A DNA stretch of 64,000 nucleotides from Sceloporus undulatus (GCF_019175285.1 NC_056524.1:4156781-4220780); one strand, 5' to 3'; positions 48,448-59,629 are shown, counted from the stretch's first letter. Notes: a model not told the origin generated them from the letters alone. Program-made: numbers and translations.

Positions 48448-48563
48448 GTAATAAAATATTTTTTTCTTTTCCAGACTTATTGCTAGGACAAAGCTCTTTC
48501 TTAACCTAGCAACCACAGACTGAATGTAACTTTGACTGACTCTCTTCAGTTCATGAGACCACA

Positions 48564-48689
48564 ATGGTGGGCCTAAAACCCACGGACATCCCCCCCTCAG
48601 CAACGGTCAAATTTCTCAGTGCTGGGACAGCGGCATGCATTGCCGACCTCTGCACCTTCCCTTTGGACACGGCTAAAGTCCGGCTCCAG
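48564..48689 (+). CDS. UCP3: UCP3 first coding exon (start codon)
   Basis: The exon probably begins at 48550, after an AG at 48548-48549, with a 14-base untranslated lead (an out-of-frame ATG lies at 48553). The chosen ATG, in context ACAATGG, opens [20 protein letters not shown], the exact UCP N-terminus. The first transmembrane helix and the first carrier motif are here. The donor is GTATGT at 48690. Confidence 0.95.
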
Positions 48690-51600
48690 GTATGTTTTCC
48701 TCTCAAGAGGTGAGGTCCCTGCTTTTCTTGTGATGAGACTTGAGATGTGGAGGTGTTGGGGCCAAACTGAAACTGAGCAAGACTTGGAAAAACTACTTTT
48801 GGAAACATTACTTTTTCACATAGCCCTGTTGGCTGGGGTATTCTGGGAGTTATAGTCCAAAAATTGACCTTTTCCAGTCTTTGAAACTGGTTACTCTAAA
48901 GGTGATGGGGAGAGAAAAGCAGGATAGAAATCAAGCAAATAAATAATAAAGTAAAAGAGGTTTTGCAGTGCAACACTCTGCAAGTCACTAACTGCTTTGA
49001 TACTTATTCAGTAGTAGCTGGTTCCTCCCATATAAGTGGGATAGGATAGCTAATTTGATTTTGAATCCAGACTTTTAATGCACTAACCATGGGGTTGAAT
49101 TTATTTGGGGGTTATTATCTCCTGTTGTCCACCATCCTGCTCAGGTCTTGCAAACTTAGGGCAGCCTGGCTTCTTTGACTGAATCAATCGACTTGTAATG
49201 TAGCCTTCCTCTTTTCCTACCACCTTCCACTTACTCAAAATTATCACTTTCCCCCCCAAAAGTCATGTCTTTTCATGAAATGGCAATGAGAGCCTCAGTT
49301 TAGTTGTTTTGGTTTCTAGGGAGAGTTCAGGCTTGCTTTGCTCTAGGACCCATTTGGTTGTCTCTTTGACCATCCAGGGTATCTGTGGGACTCTCCTCCA
49401 GCTCCACATTTCTAATAATAACAATAGTATTTATTTCTTGCTGCCTCTTCCAATGCAATGAAGTTGATTGTCTTCCTGGCAGCTTGTTTCACTGTCCAGC
49501 TCCCAAAACCATACATAGAAAGCTGGTAGAAGACCATAGGTATAGTTATAGGTATATGATGTATGTTTAGGCATGTATATACTCTGTGTGTGTGTGTACA
49601 CATACATACATACAAGCTGAGTCTCCTTTATCCAAAATGCTTGGGATTTTGTTTTGGATTTTGGTATTTGCATCTGTATAATGAGAGATCTTGAGGATGG
49701 GTCCCAAGTCTAAACACAAAATTCATTTATGTTCCATATGCACCTTATACACATAGCCTGAAGGCTACTTTATACAATATTTTTAATGATTTAGTGTATG
49801 AAACGAAGTCTGTGTACACTGAACCATCAGAAAGCAAAGGTGTCACTATCTCAATCACCCATGGGGAAAAGTTTGCTTTTTGGAATATTTCAGGTTTTGG
49901 AATTCCAGATAAGGGAGACTCAATCTTTGTAGGTATTAATTAGACATACTTATGAATGCCCTAAGAACATCCAATTACTCCTGACAATATCCATTTCTCT
50001 TGAAGATTCAGGGAGAATCAAAATCGTCCAGAGCAGCCAAGAATGTCAAATACAAGGGGGTCTTTGGTACCATCACAACCATGGTGAAGATGGAAGGACC
50101 CAAGAGCCTCTACAACGGCTTAGTGGCCGGTCTCCAGCGCCAGATGAGCTTTGCGTCCATCCGCATTGGACTCTATGACTCCGTGAAACAGTTCTACACT
50201 CCAAAGGGATCAGACAGTAAGTTGGCAACTACCAGAAACCATAACCACTGATTGGCATGGCAAAAAATACAATTTCCTATAGCTTGGAATTGACACATTG
50301 TAAGTAACACATTGAGGCCTCAGTATCCTGAAGGCACCTAATCCTGTCTCCTCTTTGAAGCTATACAGGGTCAGCCCTGGTTAGTACCTGGATGGAATGA
50401 ATTCCAATTGCTGTAGGCTCTATTTAAGAGGAAGGCAATCACAAACCAACTCTTGAGCACTCTTTGCCAAAGAAAACCGTGTGAAATTCATGGGATCACC
50501 ATAAGTTGAAGGGGAACCTGAAGGCACATACAACAACAAAACAACATGTTATAAGTAATAAATTCCATTTTTAAAGTCTCTGGTAATGAAGTGATAGCAG
50601 ATTTGCATTTCAAAAGTAATATAATAGGTGAGAATGAAGTCACTTTAGTGACATAATGAGTATGTAGAAAGATCTTGTAGCAGCTTTGAGACTAACTGAA
50701 AGAAAGAAGTTGGCAGCATGAGCTTTCATAGACTTCAGTCTACTTCCTCAGATGTAATGAGTAAGGCTTTCTAGTTGCTTTTGAAAACTCACTTCCTAAA
50801 GCCATTTCTGGAGGCATTTTAATCAGAATTCTAAAGTTTTCTTATAAGCACTAAAAAATTTTTTAAAGCAATGGAAAAGTTGTGAGGAACAAAATGGAGC
50901 TCACACTGAGCTAATTCTTGCTTGCTGTTGGATGGCTACAAGTCATTTCCAACTTATGGCAACCTTCAGGTGACCCTCTCATGAGGTTTTCTTGGCAAGA
51001 TGTATTCAGAGGGGGTTTACCTTTGCTTCCCTCTGAGGCTGAAAGAATGTGACTTGCCCAAAGTCACCCAACCAAGTGAGAACTCGAACCCTGGTCTCCA
51101 GCACTCAAACAGCTATGCCACTCTCCATGCACAGTTATTTGGGTATAGGATTGACTTCTGCCCAGGTGTCATGGGTGGCCAACACATAATATATACCTTC
51201 TATCCCTCTTCCTCTCTCTCCCACCCATCACCTTTCACAGATGCGAGTATCTTCACCCGGTTGCTTGCTGGGTGCACCACTGGAGCCATGGCGGTAACAT
51301 GCGCCCAACCTACAGATGTGGTGAAAGTGCGCTTCCAAGCACACATCAGCCTAATAGGGGGACCCAAGAAGTACAATGGGACCGTGGATGCCTACCGGAC
51401 CATTGCCAGGGAGGAAGGAGTCCGAGGCCTTTGGAAAGGTAATGGACCCTTCGCTGGATCCTGCCAGTCTTCACCAGGCATACTGGGTGGGTACAAGGGA
51501 GAGGCTTCCTTGGTGGCTGCTCCCAGGCTTTTGAATGCCCTCCCTTGAGATGGTCTTTTACTGGCTGTGCTGTAGAATTGAGAGATATAGCTGTGTTAAT

Positions 51601-54600
51601 CTGGAATATTAGTATGTAGCATCTATGAGACTAACTGTGTAGAAAAAGTTCTAGAGACTAAGGTCCAAATACATCATGGTCTCCCTGGTCTCTGTGGTAT
51701 GTCCACAGTCTCCATAATAGACCTTTTTGCTTTGTCTCCTGCAGGGACTCTGCCCAACATCACCCGCAACGCCATCGTGAACTGTGGGGAGATGGTCACC
51801 TACGACCTCATAAAGGAGACCCTGCTAAAGTACCAGCTGATGACAGGTGAGGAGGCCACTCCGTTCCCAAATGGTGGCATGAAACCTCAGTCTAAGGTTG
51901 CCAGTTCAGGATTTTCCCAGGTCCTGAGGGTCTCAGGTGGAAACCTGAGATCTAGGGATGGCCCCTGGTGATGGTATTTAGTGTTATGCATTAAGTACCA
52001 ACTACAGGTGCGGAGTGTTGGACTACAACTCTGGAGACCATGGTTTGATTCCCAGCTCTGTTGTGAAGCCCTCTGGGTGATCTTGGGCAAGTCACAAGCT
52101 CTCAGCCTCAGGGGAAGACAATGGCAAATCTCCTCTGAACAAATCTTGCCAAGAAAACCCCATGATAGGTTCTCTTTAGGGTCACTGTAAGTCATAAATA
52201 ATAAGTCATAGAAGAAGAAGAAGAAGCCGCCGCCTTGAAGGCACAACCCATAAAGGAACTTCCCTGCTTTCATCCTCACAGATAGGCTATGTGGGTTTGC
52301 CAGGACAGGAATTTCTCAAGCTCTGAATTTTCAGAGCCAACCCAAACCATGAGATGGAGGGACAAGTTCTTCTGATGTCATTGGGCACAAGACATTAAGC
52401 AGTCAGAACATGCTGCTCAGAGCATGTAGTTCAGATAATAAATGGCAAGTCTATCAAATGAGAGAATACTTTTCTGGTTGGCAACTTAAGTTCTCCAAAC
52501 TCTGTCTTGAACAGAGGGGGAAACCCACATTTTTCTCATCTGTTTTCAACACCTTTGCAAATCCTCCTTTTAATAACACCATCATAGAATCTTAGAGCCA
52601 AAAGGGTCCACAAGGGCCATCTACTCCATCTCCCTGATATGCAGGAATATACAACTAAAGCATTCCTGGAAGATACTCATCCAACCTCTGTTAAAAGACT
52701 CCAGAGAAGGAGAGTTCATTTCCCTCTGAGACAATTCATTCTACTATGAAACCGTTCTTCCAATCAAAAAGTGCTTCCTAATGTATGATGGAATCTATTT
52801 GCTTGTAATTTGTACCCACTGATTCATTTTCTCATCTCTGGAGCAGCAGAAAACAAACTTGCTTCATTTTCTACACGACATCCCTTTCAGATATTTAAAG
52901 ATAGCTATTATGTTGTATCTCAGTCTTCTCTTCTCCAAGCTAAACATACCCAGCTCCATTGGCCATTCCTCATCGCTCTTGTTTCCCAGACTCTTTACTA
53001 TCTTCCTTGCCCTCATAAAGTCATAGAATCATAGAGTCGGAAGAGATCCCAAGGGCAGCCACCCAGTCCAAAGCACTCCCTCCTCTGGAGCAATTCCTAC
53101 TTGTCAATATTCTTCTTGAACAGTGATATGACAAGAATGTAAATGCTTAAATTGAATTTTAAAAAAATCTTACATAAATTAGACACTTTATTGTATAACT
53201 CATCAGATTTGGTATAGAAAAACATTTGCATCAACAAGGAAGATAACACAGAATTGTAGATGTGGAAGTGAGTCTTGAATGAACGTGATTAAAGTAGATG
53301 TAAAATATGATGTAGAGTAAGTGGATGAATATTGGTGGTGATGTAATCTGGATTATGACTATGTCATTTTTAATTTATTTTTTAAAATTAAATAATAAAG
53401 ATATAAAATATCCTCCTTGAAATGTGGCGTCCAAAACTGGTCACACAGTATTCTAGGTGAAGTCTGACCAGAGCAGGCTTGTGAACACATATATTTCAAT
53501 CCACCCTCAGTTTTAGCGTCTGAATCCTGAGAAATTGCCCAATGGAGAATTTTTCTAGGGCAGAAAGGCAGACAGATTTGGCTTCCCCAAATCCTTAAAT
53601 ATCACATGCCCAATTTTTGTTTCTGACAGACAACTTTCCCTGCCATTTTGTTGCTGCCTTCGGAGCTGGTTTCTGCGCTACAGTGGTGGCATCTCCTGTG
53701 GATGTAGTGAAAACAAGATACATGAACTCCATCCCGGGACAGTACAAGAATGCCCTGAATTGTATGCTGACCATGGTGGTGAAGGAAGGGCCCACAGCTT
53801 TTTACAAAGGGTGAGTGAGATGCTTTGCACTGCCAAATGTACAGCCCAAATGTTCGTAGTGTGTCCTGTCATGTAATGTTTCTGAGGTCCCCTCTTCCTG
53901 CTTCTGCTGAGCCAAATAGGACCTCCAGAGAGCACTTATCTTTAGCTGCCAGCACCCAGTGATTTGAATTCTCTTTGCATAGCAATGCAATGGGAACTTG
54001 CTGGGATTCCATTTGCACTTTCCATATCTGACACTCTGGCAGCTTTCTTTCCCCACAACCTTGGCCAGGAGATGAAACTGATCAAAAGGCAAATGAAAAG
54101 AAGTGTGAGCTTTACAGCCAGCCCTCCATATTCACATATTCTTCATCCACTGATCCAAGCATCCAAGGCTTGAAAATATTCCAAAAAATAAATTCCAAAA
54201 AGAAAACCTTAACTTCCCCATTAATTATCCATTGTATTTAATAGGACTTGAGCATCATTGGGTTTTGATTTCCATGGGGGGGGGGGTCTTGGAACCAAAC
54301 TCCAGCAGATACCAAAGGCCTACTGTAGAGGTACTTTTACAGAAAAACTGTTTCTTAGCCTGGAGAAGAGGAGGTTAAGAGGTGAGAGGATAGCCCTGTT
54401 TAAGTATTTGAAGGGATGTCCTATTGAGGAGGGAGCAAGTTTGTTTTCTGCTGCTCCAGAGAACAGGACCTGGAGCAATGGATGCAAGCTCCAGGAAAAG
54501 AGATTCCACCTCAACATTAGGAAGAACTTCCTGACAGTAAGGGCTGTTCACAGTGGAACACACTCCTTCCTTGGAGAACAGTGGAGTCTCCTCCTTTGGA

Positions 54601-56525
54601 GGTCTTTAAGCAGAGGCTGGATGGTCATCTGTCAGGGCTGCTTTGATTGAGAGTTCCTGCATGGCAGGAGGTTGGACTGGATGGCCCTTGTGGTCTCTTC
54701 CAACTCTACGATTCTATGATTTATACTTAAACAGAGGCTGGATGGCCATCTGTCAGGAGGGCATTGATTGTGTATTCCTGCATGGCAGAAGGGGGTTGGA
54801 CTGGATGTTCCCTTGAGGTTGCTTCCAACTCTGTGATTCTAAGTAAGAAATCTCCATGGCAAAAAGATGTCTCTTTATGCGAAGGATCACTATTCCTTCG
54901 GACACAAGGGTTACTGGTTACAGACAGATTTGATCGTTTCTGCCAAACCGGAAAGATAATTATAATTCCTGATGCAACTAGGTAAAACATTATCCTATTC
55001 TATTCACAGATCCGATGGAATTTGTAGTCTTTGATGTTCATTGGGGTAGCTAGGGGTCTGGGACCTTTTGTCCAGCCTCAACCAGCTTCCACAGGTGGGA
55101 CAGGAGCCCTTTCCCCCCCAGCATCCTTTTGTTAGAGTTTCCTGCCTCATGGTCATTTGAGGCTTGTGCTGAAAAGGATTTCAAAGGTTCGGGCCTCTGC
55201 CGAACTGCTCTGTCATCACCTCTGTGAAGTTGAATCCCACCAAAATGTGACTGAACCTCCTTGCATGATCTAATCCTTTGTTCTTTGGGAAGAAGATTAT
55301 CTTTGCTGCTCAGATAATCTGTGTGGGGAGTGGGGGGAAGAGAGCAGGCTACCATGGCCACTTCTTGGAGTTTGTGGTCCCCCCAAAAAGGTACATTTTC
55401 CAAGCTCTGTGTCTGGATACAGAAATGCTTTCTTTCTGTTCTCATCAGGATCCTGGCAGGAGTTTCGTACTGGGGCAATGAATCCATGTTTTAACCCAGA
55501 CATTAAAGGAGCTGTCCATTTGCTGAATCTATTCTTACATGAAATATATGTTCTCACAATTGTTATTCTCAATCTTAGATTATCATTACAGACAACATAA
55601 TCATAATCATGTATCTAAAATGTGTGTCCACAATATATCAAGGCACACATTTGGGGGCAGGGACTGGAAACGCAAGGGAAAAAAATGACTTTCTAGACTT
55701 GTTAAAAAGGAGAATGGTCCCATATATTTGTTAACAGGTTAGCAAAAAACAAAACAATTCCCATGGATTACAGTATTTGCAAGTTATTTGCAAAATAAAG
55801 TAGTGATAAAAGCATGTCACAATCATTTATTTAATTTTCCCCATCTATTTCTTTCTCTTTTTCTCCATCTGTTTCAGTTTTGGTAACCATTACGTAATTC
55901 CATCACCTTGGACAATACACTTCCTTTGTTCTTGTCCATAACTTCCCTGATTGAGTCTGTCCTTCTGAGGTGAAGGCTTCCTCTCTTTCTACTGCCTTCC
56001 ACCTTTCCTAGCTAAATAGCTTTTCTAATAAATCATTTTTTGTAATGATGTGGCCAAAGTATGACAGTCCCAGTTTTATCATCTTGGTGTCCAGGGAGAT
56101 TTCAGGCTTGATCTGTTCAAGGACCCATTTGTTTGCCTTTTTGGCTGTCCACTGTATCCTTAGTACTCTTCTCCAGCATCACATCTCAGAATTGATTTTC
56201 TTCACCTCTGCTTTCTTCACTGTCCAACTCTCACATCCATCACACGGTAATGGAGAATGCAATGAATTGTACTTTTGTACACCTTCTTTAAAGCCAGTCA
56301 GATCCTGACAAGGATTCAGCACCCTACGGATATGTGAGCCACCAATGCTCCATTCTTGTGAAAGTCCCTGAGTTAATGAGATTCCTCCTCTGCTTTGTCT
56401 CCTTCTCCAGTTTCATGCCTTCATTCCTGCGGCTGGGATCCTGGAACGTGGTGATGTTTGTGTCTTTTGAGCAGCTGAAGAGGATGATGGTTCTGGCCCA
56501 GGTGGCCTGGGAATCGCCTTTCTGA
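48564..56525 (+). CDS. UCP3: UCP3, mitochondrial uncoupling protein 3 (complete coding sequence)
   Basis: An SLC25-family carrier of the mitochondrial inner membrane, linked to fatty-acid-dependent proton leak and metabolite export in muscle. Six coding exons (48564-48689, 50006-50216, 51241-51438, 51745-51846, 53630-53810, 56411-56525) give 310 residues. Each third of the protein carries the carrier signature P-x-[DE]-x-x-[KR]: [10 protein letters not shown] (33-42), [11 protein letters not shown] (135-145) and [11 protein letters not shown] (234-244). The matrix motif [10 protein letters not shown] is at 280-289. UCP3 is preferred over UCP2 because of MVGLKP at the start, [50 protein letters not shown] and GPTAFYKGF, and because C2CD3 lies just upstream. 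No UCP1-type histidine pair (HLHG-like) is present. A noncoding first exon probably lies upstream but could not be placed. Confidence 0.95.
49095..49560 (-). repeat. RTE/BovB-like LINE fragment
   Basis: CATGTCTTTTCATGAAATGG, TGCTCTAGGACCCATTTGGT and TTTCACTGTCCAGCTCCCAA mark the same 3' RT region as the other four copies. It lies in the first UCP3 coding intron. Confidence 0.6.
49613..49929. mobile_element. Tigger-type DNA transposon with TA duplication
   Basis: 317 bp between TA 49611-49612 and TA 49930-49931. Terminal repeats CAAGCTGAGTCTCCTTTATC and its near complement GATAAGGGAGACTCAATC..TTG. The interior (AATTCATTTATGTTCCATAT, AACCATCAGAAAGCAAAGGT) strongly resembles a mammalian Tigger-derived MITE that I recall. 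Confidence 0.75.
50006..50216 (+). CDS. UCP3: UCP3 second coding exon
   Basis: A 211-bp exon with acceptor TTGAAG at 50000-50005 and donor GTAAGT at 50217. It encodes IQGES, a variable matrix loop, then [20 protein letters not shown] and [20 protein letters not shown]. It covers the second half of the first repeat and the second helix. Confidence 0.96.
50330..50545 (+). repeat. 5S-rRNA-derived SINE (5S-Sauria type)
   Basis: GAAGCTATACAGGGTCAGCC, TGGTTAGTACCTGGATGG and GCTGTAGGCTCTATTTAAG match 5S rRNA. The tail is AAGGCACATACAACAACAAA. It lies in a UCP3 intron. Confidence 0.8.
50670..50775. repeat. Fold-back family fragment
   Basis: TAGCAGCTTTGAGACTAACT, AGTTGGCAGCATGAGCTTTC and TCTACTTCCTCAGATG, as in 12478-12660 and 63215-63410. 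A weaker piece is at 51570-51665. Confidence 0.6.
50923..51125 (-). repeat. tRNA-derived SINE, reverse
   Basis: TGCTGTTGGATGGCTACAAG to GTGAGAACTCGAACCCTGGT (B-box complement). It ends 115 bp before a UCP3 exon. Confidence 0.8.
51241..51438 (+). CDS. UCP3: UCP3 third coding exon
   Basis: A 198-bp exon with acceptor CTTTCACAG at 51232-51240 and donor GTAATG at 51439. It encodes [20 protein letters not shown] and [17 protein letters not shown], the third helix and the second carrier motif. These strings separate UCP3 from UCP2. Confidence 0.96.
51745..51846 (+). CDS. UCP3: UCP3 fourth coding exon
   Basis: A 102-bp exon with acceptor TCCTGCAG at 51737-51744 and donor GTGAGG at 51847. It reads [20 protein letters not shown]. 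Residue 193 is Gly where the mammalian proteins I recall have Ala or Thr. Confidence 0.95.
52005..52247 (+). repeat. tRNA-derived SINE with internal GAA/GCC expansion
   Basis: GTGTTGGACTACAACTCTGG, TGGTTTGATTCCCAGCTCTG (B-box), GGGCAAGTCACAAGCTCTCA. Near the tail (52206-52232) are several GAA and GCC units. Confidence 0.8.
52583..53485 (-). repeat. CR1 fragments, reverse
   Basis: Three pieces: 52583-53015 (ATCATAGAATCTTAGAGCCA ... CTTCTCCAAGCTAAACATAC), 53020-53100 (AATCATAGAGTCGGAAGAGA) and 53415-53485 (TGGCGTCCAAAACTGGTCAC). The first two are adjoining separate insertions. They are older and more diverged than the + strand copies. Confidence 0.75.
53630..53810 (+). CDS. UCP3: UCP3 fifth coding exon
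   Basis: A 181-bp exon with acceptor TGACAG at 53624-53629 and donor GTGAGT at 53811. It encodes [20 protein letters not shown], then [13 protein letters not shown] and [10 protein letters not shown], the fifth helix and the third carrier motif. Confidence 0.96.
54115..54325. mobile_element. Tigger-like MITE with TA duplication
   Basis: TA 54113-54114 then CAGCCAGCCCTCCATATTCA. The right end is GGCCTACTG then TA 54326-54327. A run of 10 G lies at about 54277. Confidence 0.65.
54335..54845 (+). repeat. Two CR1 3' ends in tandem
   Basis: The first copy, 54335-54720, ends AACTCTACGATTCTATGATT. A second, shorter 3' end at 54728-54845 repeats AACAGAGGCTGGATGGCCAT and CCAACTCTGTGATTCT. They lie between the last two UCP3 exons. 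Confidence 0.85.
55885..56300 (-). repeat. RTE/BovB-like LINE fragment
   Basis: TGATGTGGCCAAAGTATGAC, ATCTGTTCAAGGACCCATTT and TTCACTGTCCAACTCTCACA. It ends about 110 bp before the UCP3 terminal exon. Confidence 0.65.
56411..56525 (+). CDS. UCP3: UCP3 terminal coding exon
   Basis: Acceptor CTTCTCCAG at 56402-56410. It encodes [20 protein letters not shown] and ends ESPF, the usual UCP3 C-terminus, before TGA at 56523-56525. An RTE/BovB-like fragment ends about 110 bp upstream of this exon. Confidence 0.96.
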
Positions 56526-57924
56526 AAACAGAGGTTGTCTCTGGTTTGAGGAAGTAACAGCTGGATGGCTCCAGGGACTTCTCAAGAGAAAGACAGAAGT
56601 TAAAATGCGAGATGCAACTTTGGATTAAAAGCCTTGATGAACTGTTCTTGCCACTGGGGCAAGATGGAAAACAAATCAATTATATTAATTGCTTCATTAT
56701 AGGCTTTAGGACCCAACAATGTGTAATATACAAACTAAAAAGAAGTGATTTTTAAAAAGTAAAAGCGCCAATGATTCTTCAATAGAAAACAAAAAAATTA
56801 AATGAGAGAAGGAGATAGAAAGTAAAGAAGGGAAGGGAAGGGAAGAGAAGGAACAAAGGAAGGACGGATTACAACGAATGCATTCTGGCTCAGAAAGTTC
56901 ATCCACATTCATGCTGAACAGGTCAAAGGATTCTAATTAATGGGTAAGTATATATATGTTTCAGTATATGTGTTCAAATATGAAAGTTTTATAGTGCTGT
57001 ATAGTTTTTGGGAAAGAAACCTAATGTCATAAAGTGCAGTGACGAGTTCAGTCTTGCTCCTGATAGAGAAATGCAATAACTATGGAGGTATTCTACACCC
57101 TGTAGAATATTGTTAAAGTAGACTCTAGTGTGAAAACACCTATGCCATAATAATCATGTTAGTCTCTAAAGTGCTATAAGATTCCTTGTTATCTTAGAAG
57201 TTACCAATATATTCAGAAACTGGGAGGAGTTGCAAGCAAAACTGGAGATGAGGGGGAAAGATATTAGCCTAAATTGAATTGTTAGCTTGAGGTTAGAGAA
57301 CATGAGCAGATGAAGGAAGCTGGGCATGCATGGTAATTGATATGAAAGTTGCCAAGACAAGGAATATTTGTGTATATTGATTTCTTTTCGACAAAGCTCA
57401 ATTCAAATTCCTTTCTCCTTTGCTTGGAGGCAGCTTCCATGAAACACAGAGATGACCCAGAAGACCATCCTGCTAGTGAAAAAACGGACTCACATAACAG
57501 AGAAAGATGCTGTTGTGCCATGCCCTCAGGACTCAGATTCAGATAGTGAGATGAGGGGCAAAACAAGACAGAGGGCCCTGCCAAAGAGACAGAAAGGCAA
57601 GAAAGCATGGCAGTTCTGGAACAGCAAGACACAGAGCAAACAGTACCTACCATGACCAACTGTTGGAGACAGAGAGAGCCCAACATTGGTTGGAACATTT
57701 AAATGCCGGACTCTCATTCATCAGGAAACAGCTGCGTGCTAACCACCAGCCATACATCCTGGCACCTCTTTCAGGGAACTGGTTGCTCGCAACCAACCTT
57801 TCCTGGTGTACACAACCTTCCTGGCTTGTGTTCCTGATTCATGTTGCCCAAAAACCCCAGACCTTGTTCCATTTGCAGACTATGTTTTTGGATTTCCCTT
57901 TTGGACTGTCATTTGGATCCAAAG
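56526..57924. other. UCP3 3' UTR and flank, partly unclassified
   Basis: The UTR begins at 56526. An ATTAAA lies at about 56623, but the true end is unknown. A (GGGAA)n-rich purine stretch is at 56825-56850. 57320-57924 is a block with short open frames (GACTCAGATTCAGATAGTGA near 57530) resembling an old repetitive element that I cannot classify. Confidence 0.4.
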
Positions 57925-58185
57925 AATAGGACTCAGAGCAATGGATTCAAGCTACAGGAAAAGAGATTCCACCTAAACATTAGGAAGAATGTCCTGATGG
58001 TCAGAGCTGTTCAACAGTGGAAGATGTAGCCTTGGAGAGTGGTGGAGTCTCTTTCTTGGAGGTTTAAATAGAGGCTGGGTGGCCATCTGTCTGAAGGGTT
58101 TGGACAGTGTCTTCCTGCACGGCAGAACAGGGTTGTACTGGATGCCCTTGGGGTCTCTTCCAACTCTGATTCTAGGATTGCTTGA
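57925..58185 (+). repeat. CR1 3' end
   Basis: GGATTCAAGCTACAGGAAAA, ACATTAGGAAGAATGTCCTG and GGGGTCTCTTCCAACTCTG. It is inserted into an unclassified block that seems to continue on both sides (57320-57924 and 58186-58345, the latter with AATAAA at 58317-58322). Confidence 0.8.
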
Positions 58186-58454
58186 CTGCGCTTGACTTGG
58201 ACTGAGCTGACTACTCTGCTGCAGGTGAGGCACCAGAACAAAACAACAGCACCTCTTTTTCTCTCATCACAGTCCTTCAACAACGGTCCCATTTTTAAAA
58301 TTTGTTTTGTCCCCTCTGAATAAAGGTTTTCTTTTCTACTTTGCAAGATGTCTCAGCAAAGCATCATTTCATTCTACAGCTCTCTGGGAAATGTGATGGT
58401 TTGGAACAGAGTCCAGAGTCAGGATAATGTAAAACATTCCTGGTGGGGATCATG

Positions 58455-58950
58455 CAATCCTCAAGCTGTTTAGATATCTTTAAATATCTCAAGGGTTGTC
58501 ACCAAGAAGAGGGTGAAGGCTTGTTCTCTGCTGCCCCAGAGGGTAGGATCAGATTTAATGGTTGTAAGTTACAGAAGGGTAGATTTCAACAGAACATTAG
58601 AAGGAACATCTTGACTGTAAGAGCTGTTTAACAATGGAACCAATTATCTAGAAAGGTGTTGAGGTCTCCTTCTTTGGATGTCTTCAAGAAGAGTCTGGAG
58701 AGCTCCCTGCCAGGGAGGCTCTAGCTCAGTGGTTCTCAACCTTTGGTCCGCCAGGTATTTTAGAATTCAGCTCCCAGAATCCCTGATCATTTGGGCAAGC
58801 TGGCTGAGACTTCTGAGAGTTGAAGTACAAAACATTAGGAGAGCCAAAAGTTGAGAACCACTGCCTAGCTGAAGATCCTGCACTGAGCAGTGAGCTGGAC
58901 TCCACTGCCCATGAGGCCCCTCACAACTTTATGATTCTATGAATTCTGGA
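58455..58950 (+). repeat. CR1 3' part, diverged, holding a hAT insertion
   Basis: CTTTAAATATCTCAAGGGTT, GAAGGCTTGTTCTCTGCTGC and CACAACTTTATGATTCTATG. It is interrupted at 58727-58863. Confidence 0.75.
58727..58863. mobile_element. hAT-Charlie-like MITE inside CR1
   Basis: 137 bp from CAGTGGTTCTCAACCTTTGG to AAAAGTTGAGAACCACTG. The flanks TCTAGCT and CCTAGCT are near-matching target duplications. The CAGTGGTTCTCAACC end is the well-known MER5/Charlie signature. Confidence 0.82.
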
Positions 58951-58969
58951 TGTTGTAGTACATATACAG

Positions 58970-59290
58970 TACCTTTAGGTTAATGGTACTGCCATGGGAA
59001 CACACATGGCACCACGATATGCCAACATCTTCATGGATGACATGGAACAACACTACCTTAACTCCTGCACCCAGAAACCTTTCCTTTATCTGAGGTACGT
59101 TGATGAAGTATTTATTATTTGGCTTCACGGAGAGGACTCACTTAACACATTCCACTAAAATTTCAACAACTTCCACCCTTCCATCAATCTCAGCCTAGAG
59201 TTATCCACAGAACAAGTGCACTTTCTGGACACCACAGAACGGACAGCTACACAACAGACATGTAAGCACCACAGTATAACACAAACCCTG
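58970..59290 (+). mobile_element. Penelope-like reverse transcriptase remnant
   Basis: The + strand shows the Penelope-type order GTAMGT.MAP.YANIFMDD, then a Y-[IV]-D block followed by F-I-I-W, then FNNFHPSINLSLELS and HFLDT. These motifs distinguish Penelope-like elements from LINEs and from LTR elements. The copy is a broken fragment about 300 bp long. Confidence 0.75.
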
Positions 59291-59629
59291 CATCACTACA
59301 CACAGAGGTATGCTTCAGTTAACATAAGTAGATGTGTTCCTGGGTATTACTTCAGGCAAAATTTGGTATCAGAGGCAAAAAGAAATTAAAAACAACAGGA
59401 ATATATTCCTACACCACAAAAAAAGAAGCAGTTTGATATATTTGGGCAAACCTTTCATCCAAGACTAATGCTATGCACATGTGAGAGGACGCAACCAAGC
59501 CTCACATAAGTAAATAAAAATATTTTGTACCTTCTAGAGACAACCTGAAGGTTTCTTCCAAATTGCATCTAATTGCATCTCCTTCCAGCTAGACAGTGGA
59601 CAAAGAGAAGGCAGGGCTGGACAGGGATA

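Noticed and set aside
47000-48563. UCP3 promoter or noncoding first exon
   Set aside because: No CpG island, TATA box or convincing donor could be tied to the AG at 48548-48549, so none is annotated.
48564-56525. UCP2 or UCP1 instead of UCP3
   Set aside because: The diagnostic residues ([36 protein letters not shown]) fit UCP3, there is no UCP1-type histidine pair, and C2CD3 is the adjacent gene.
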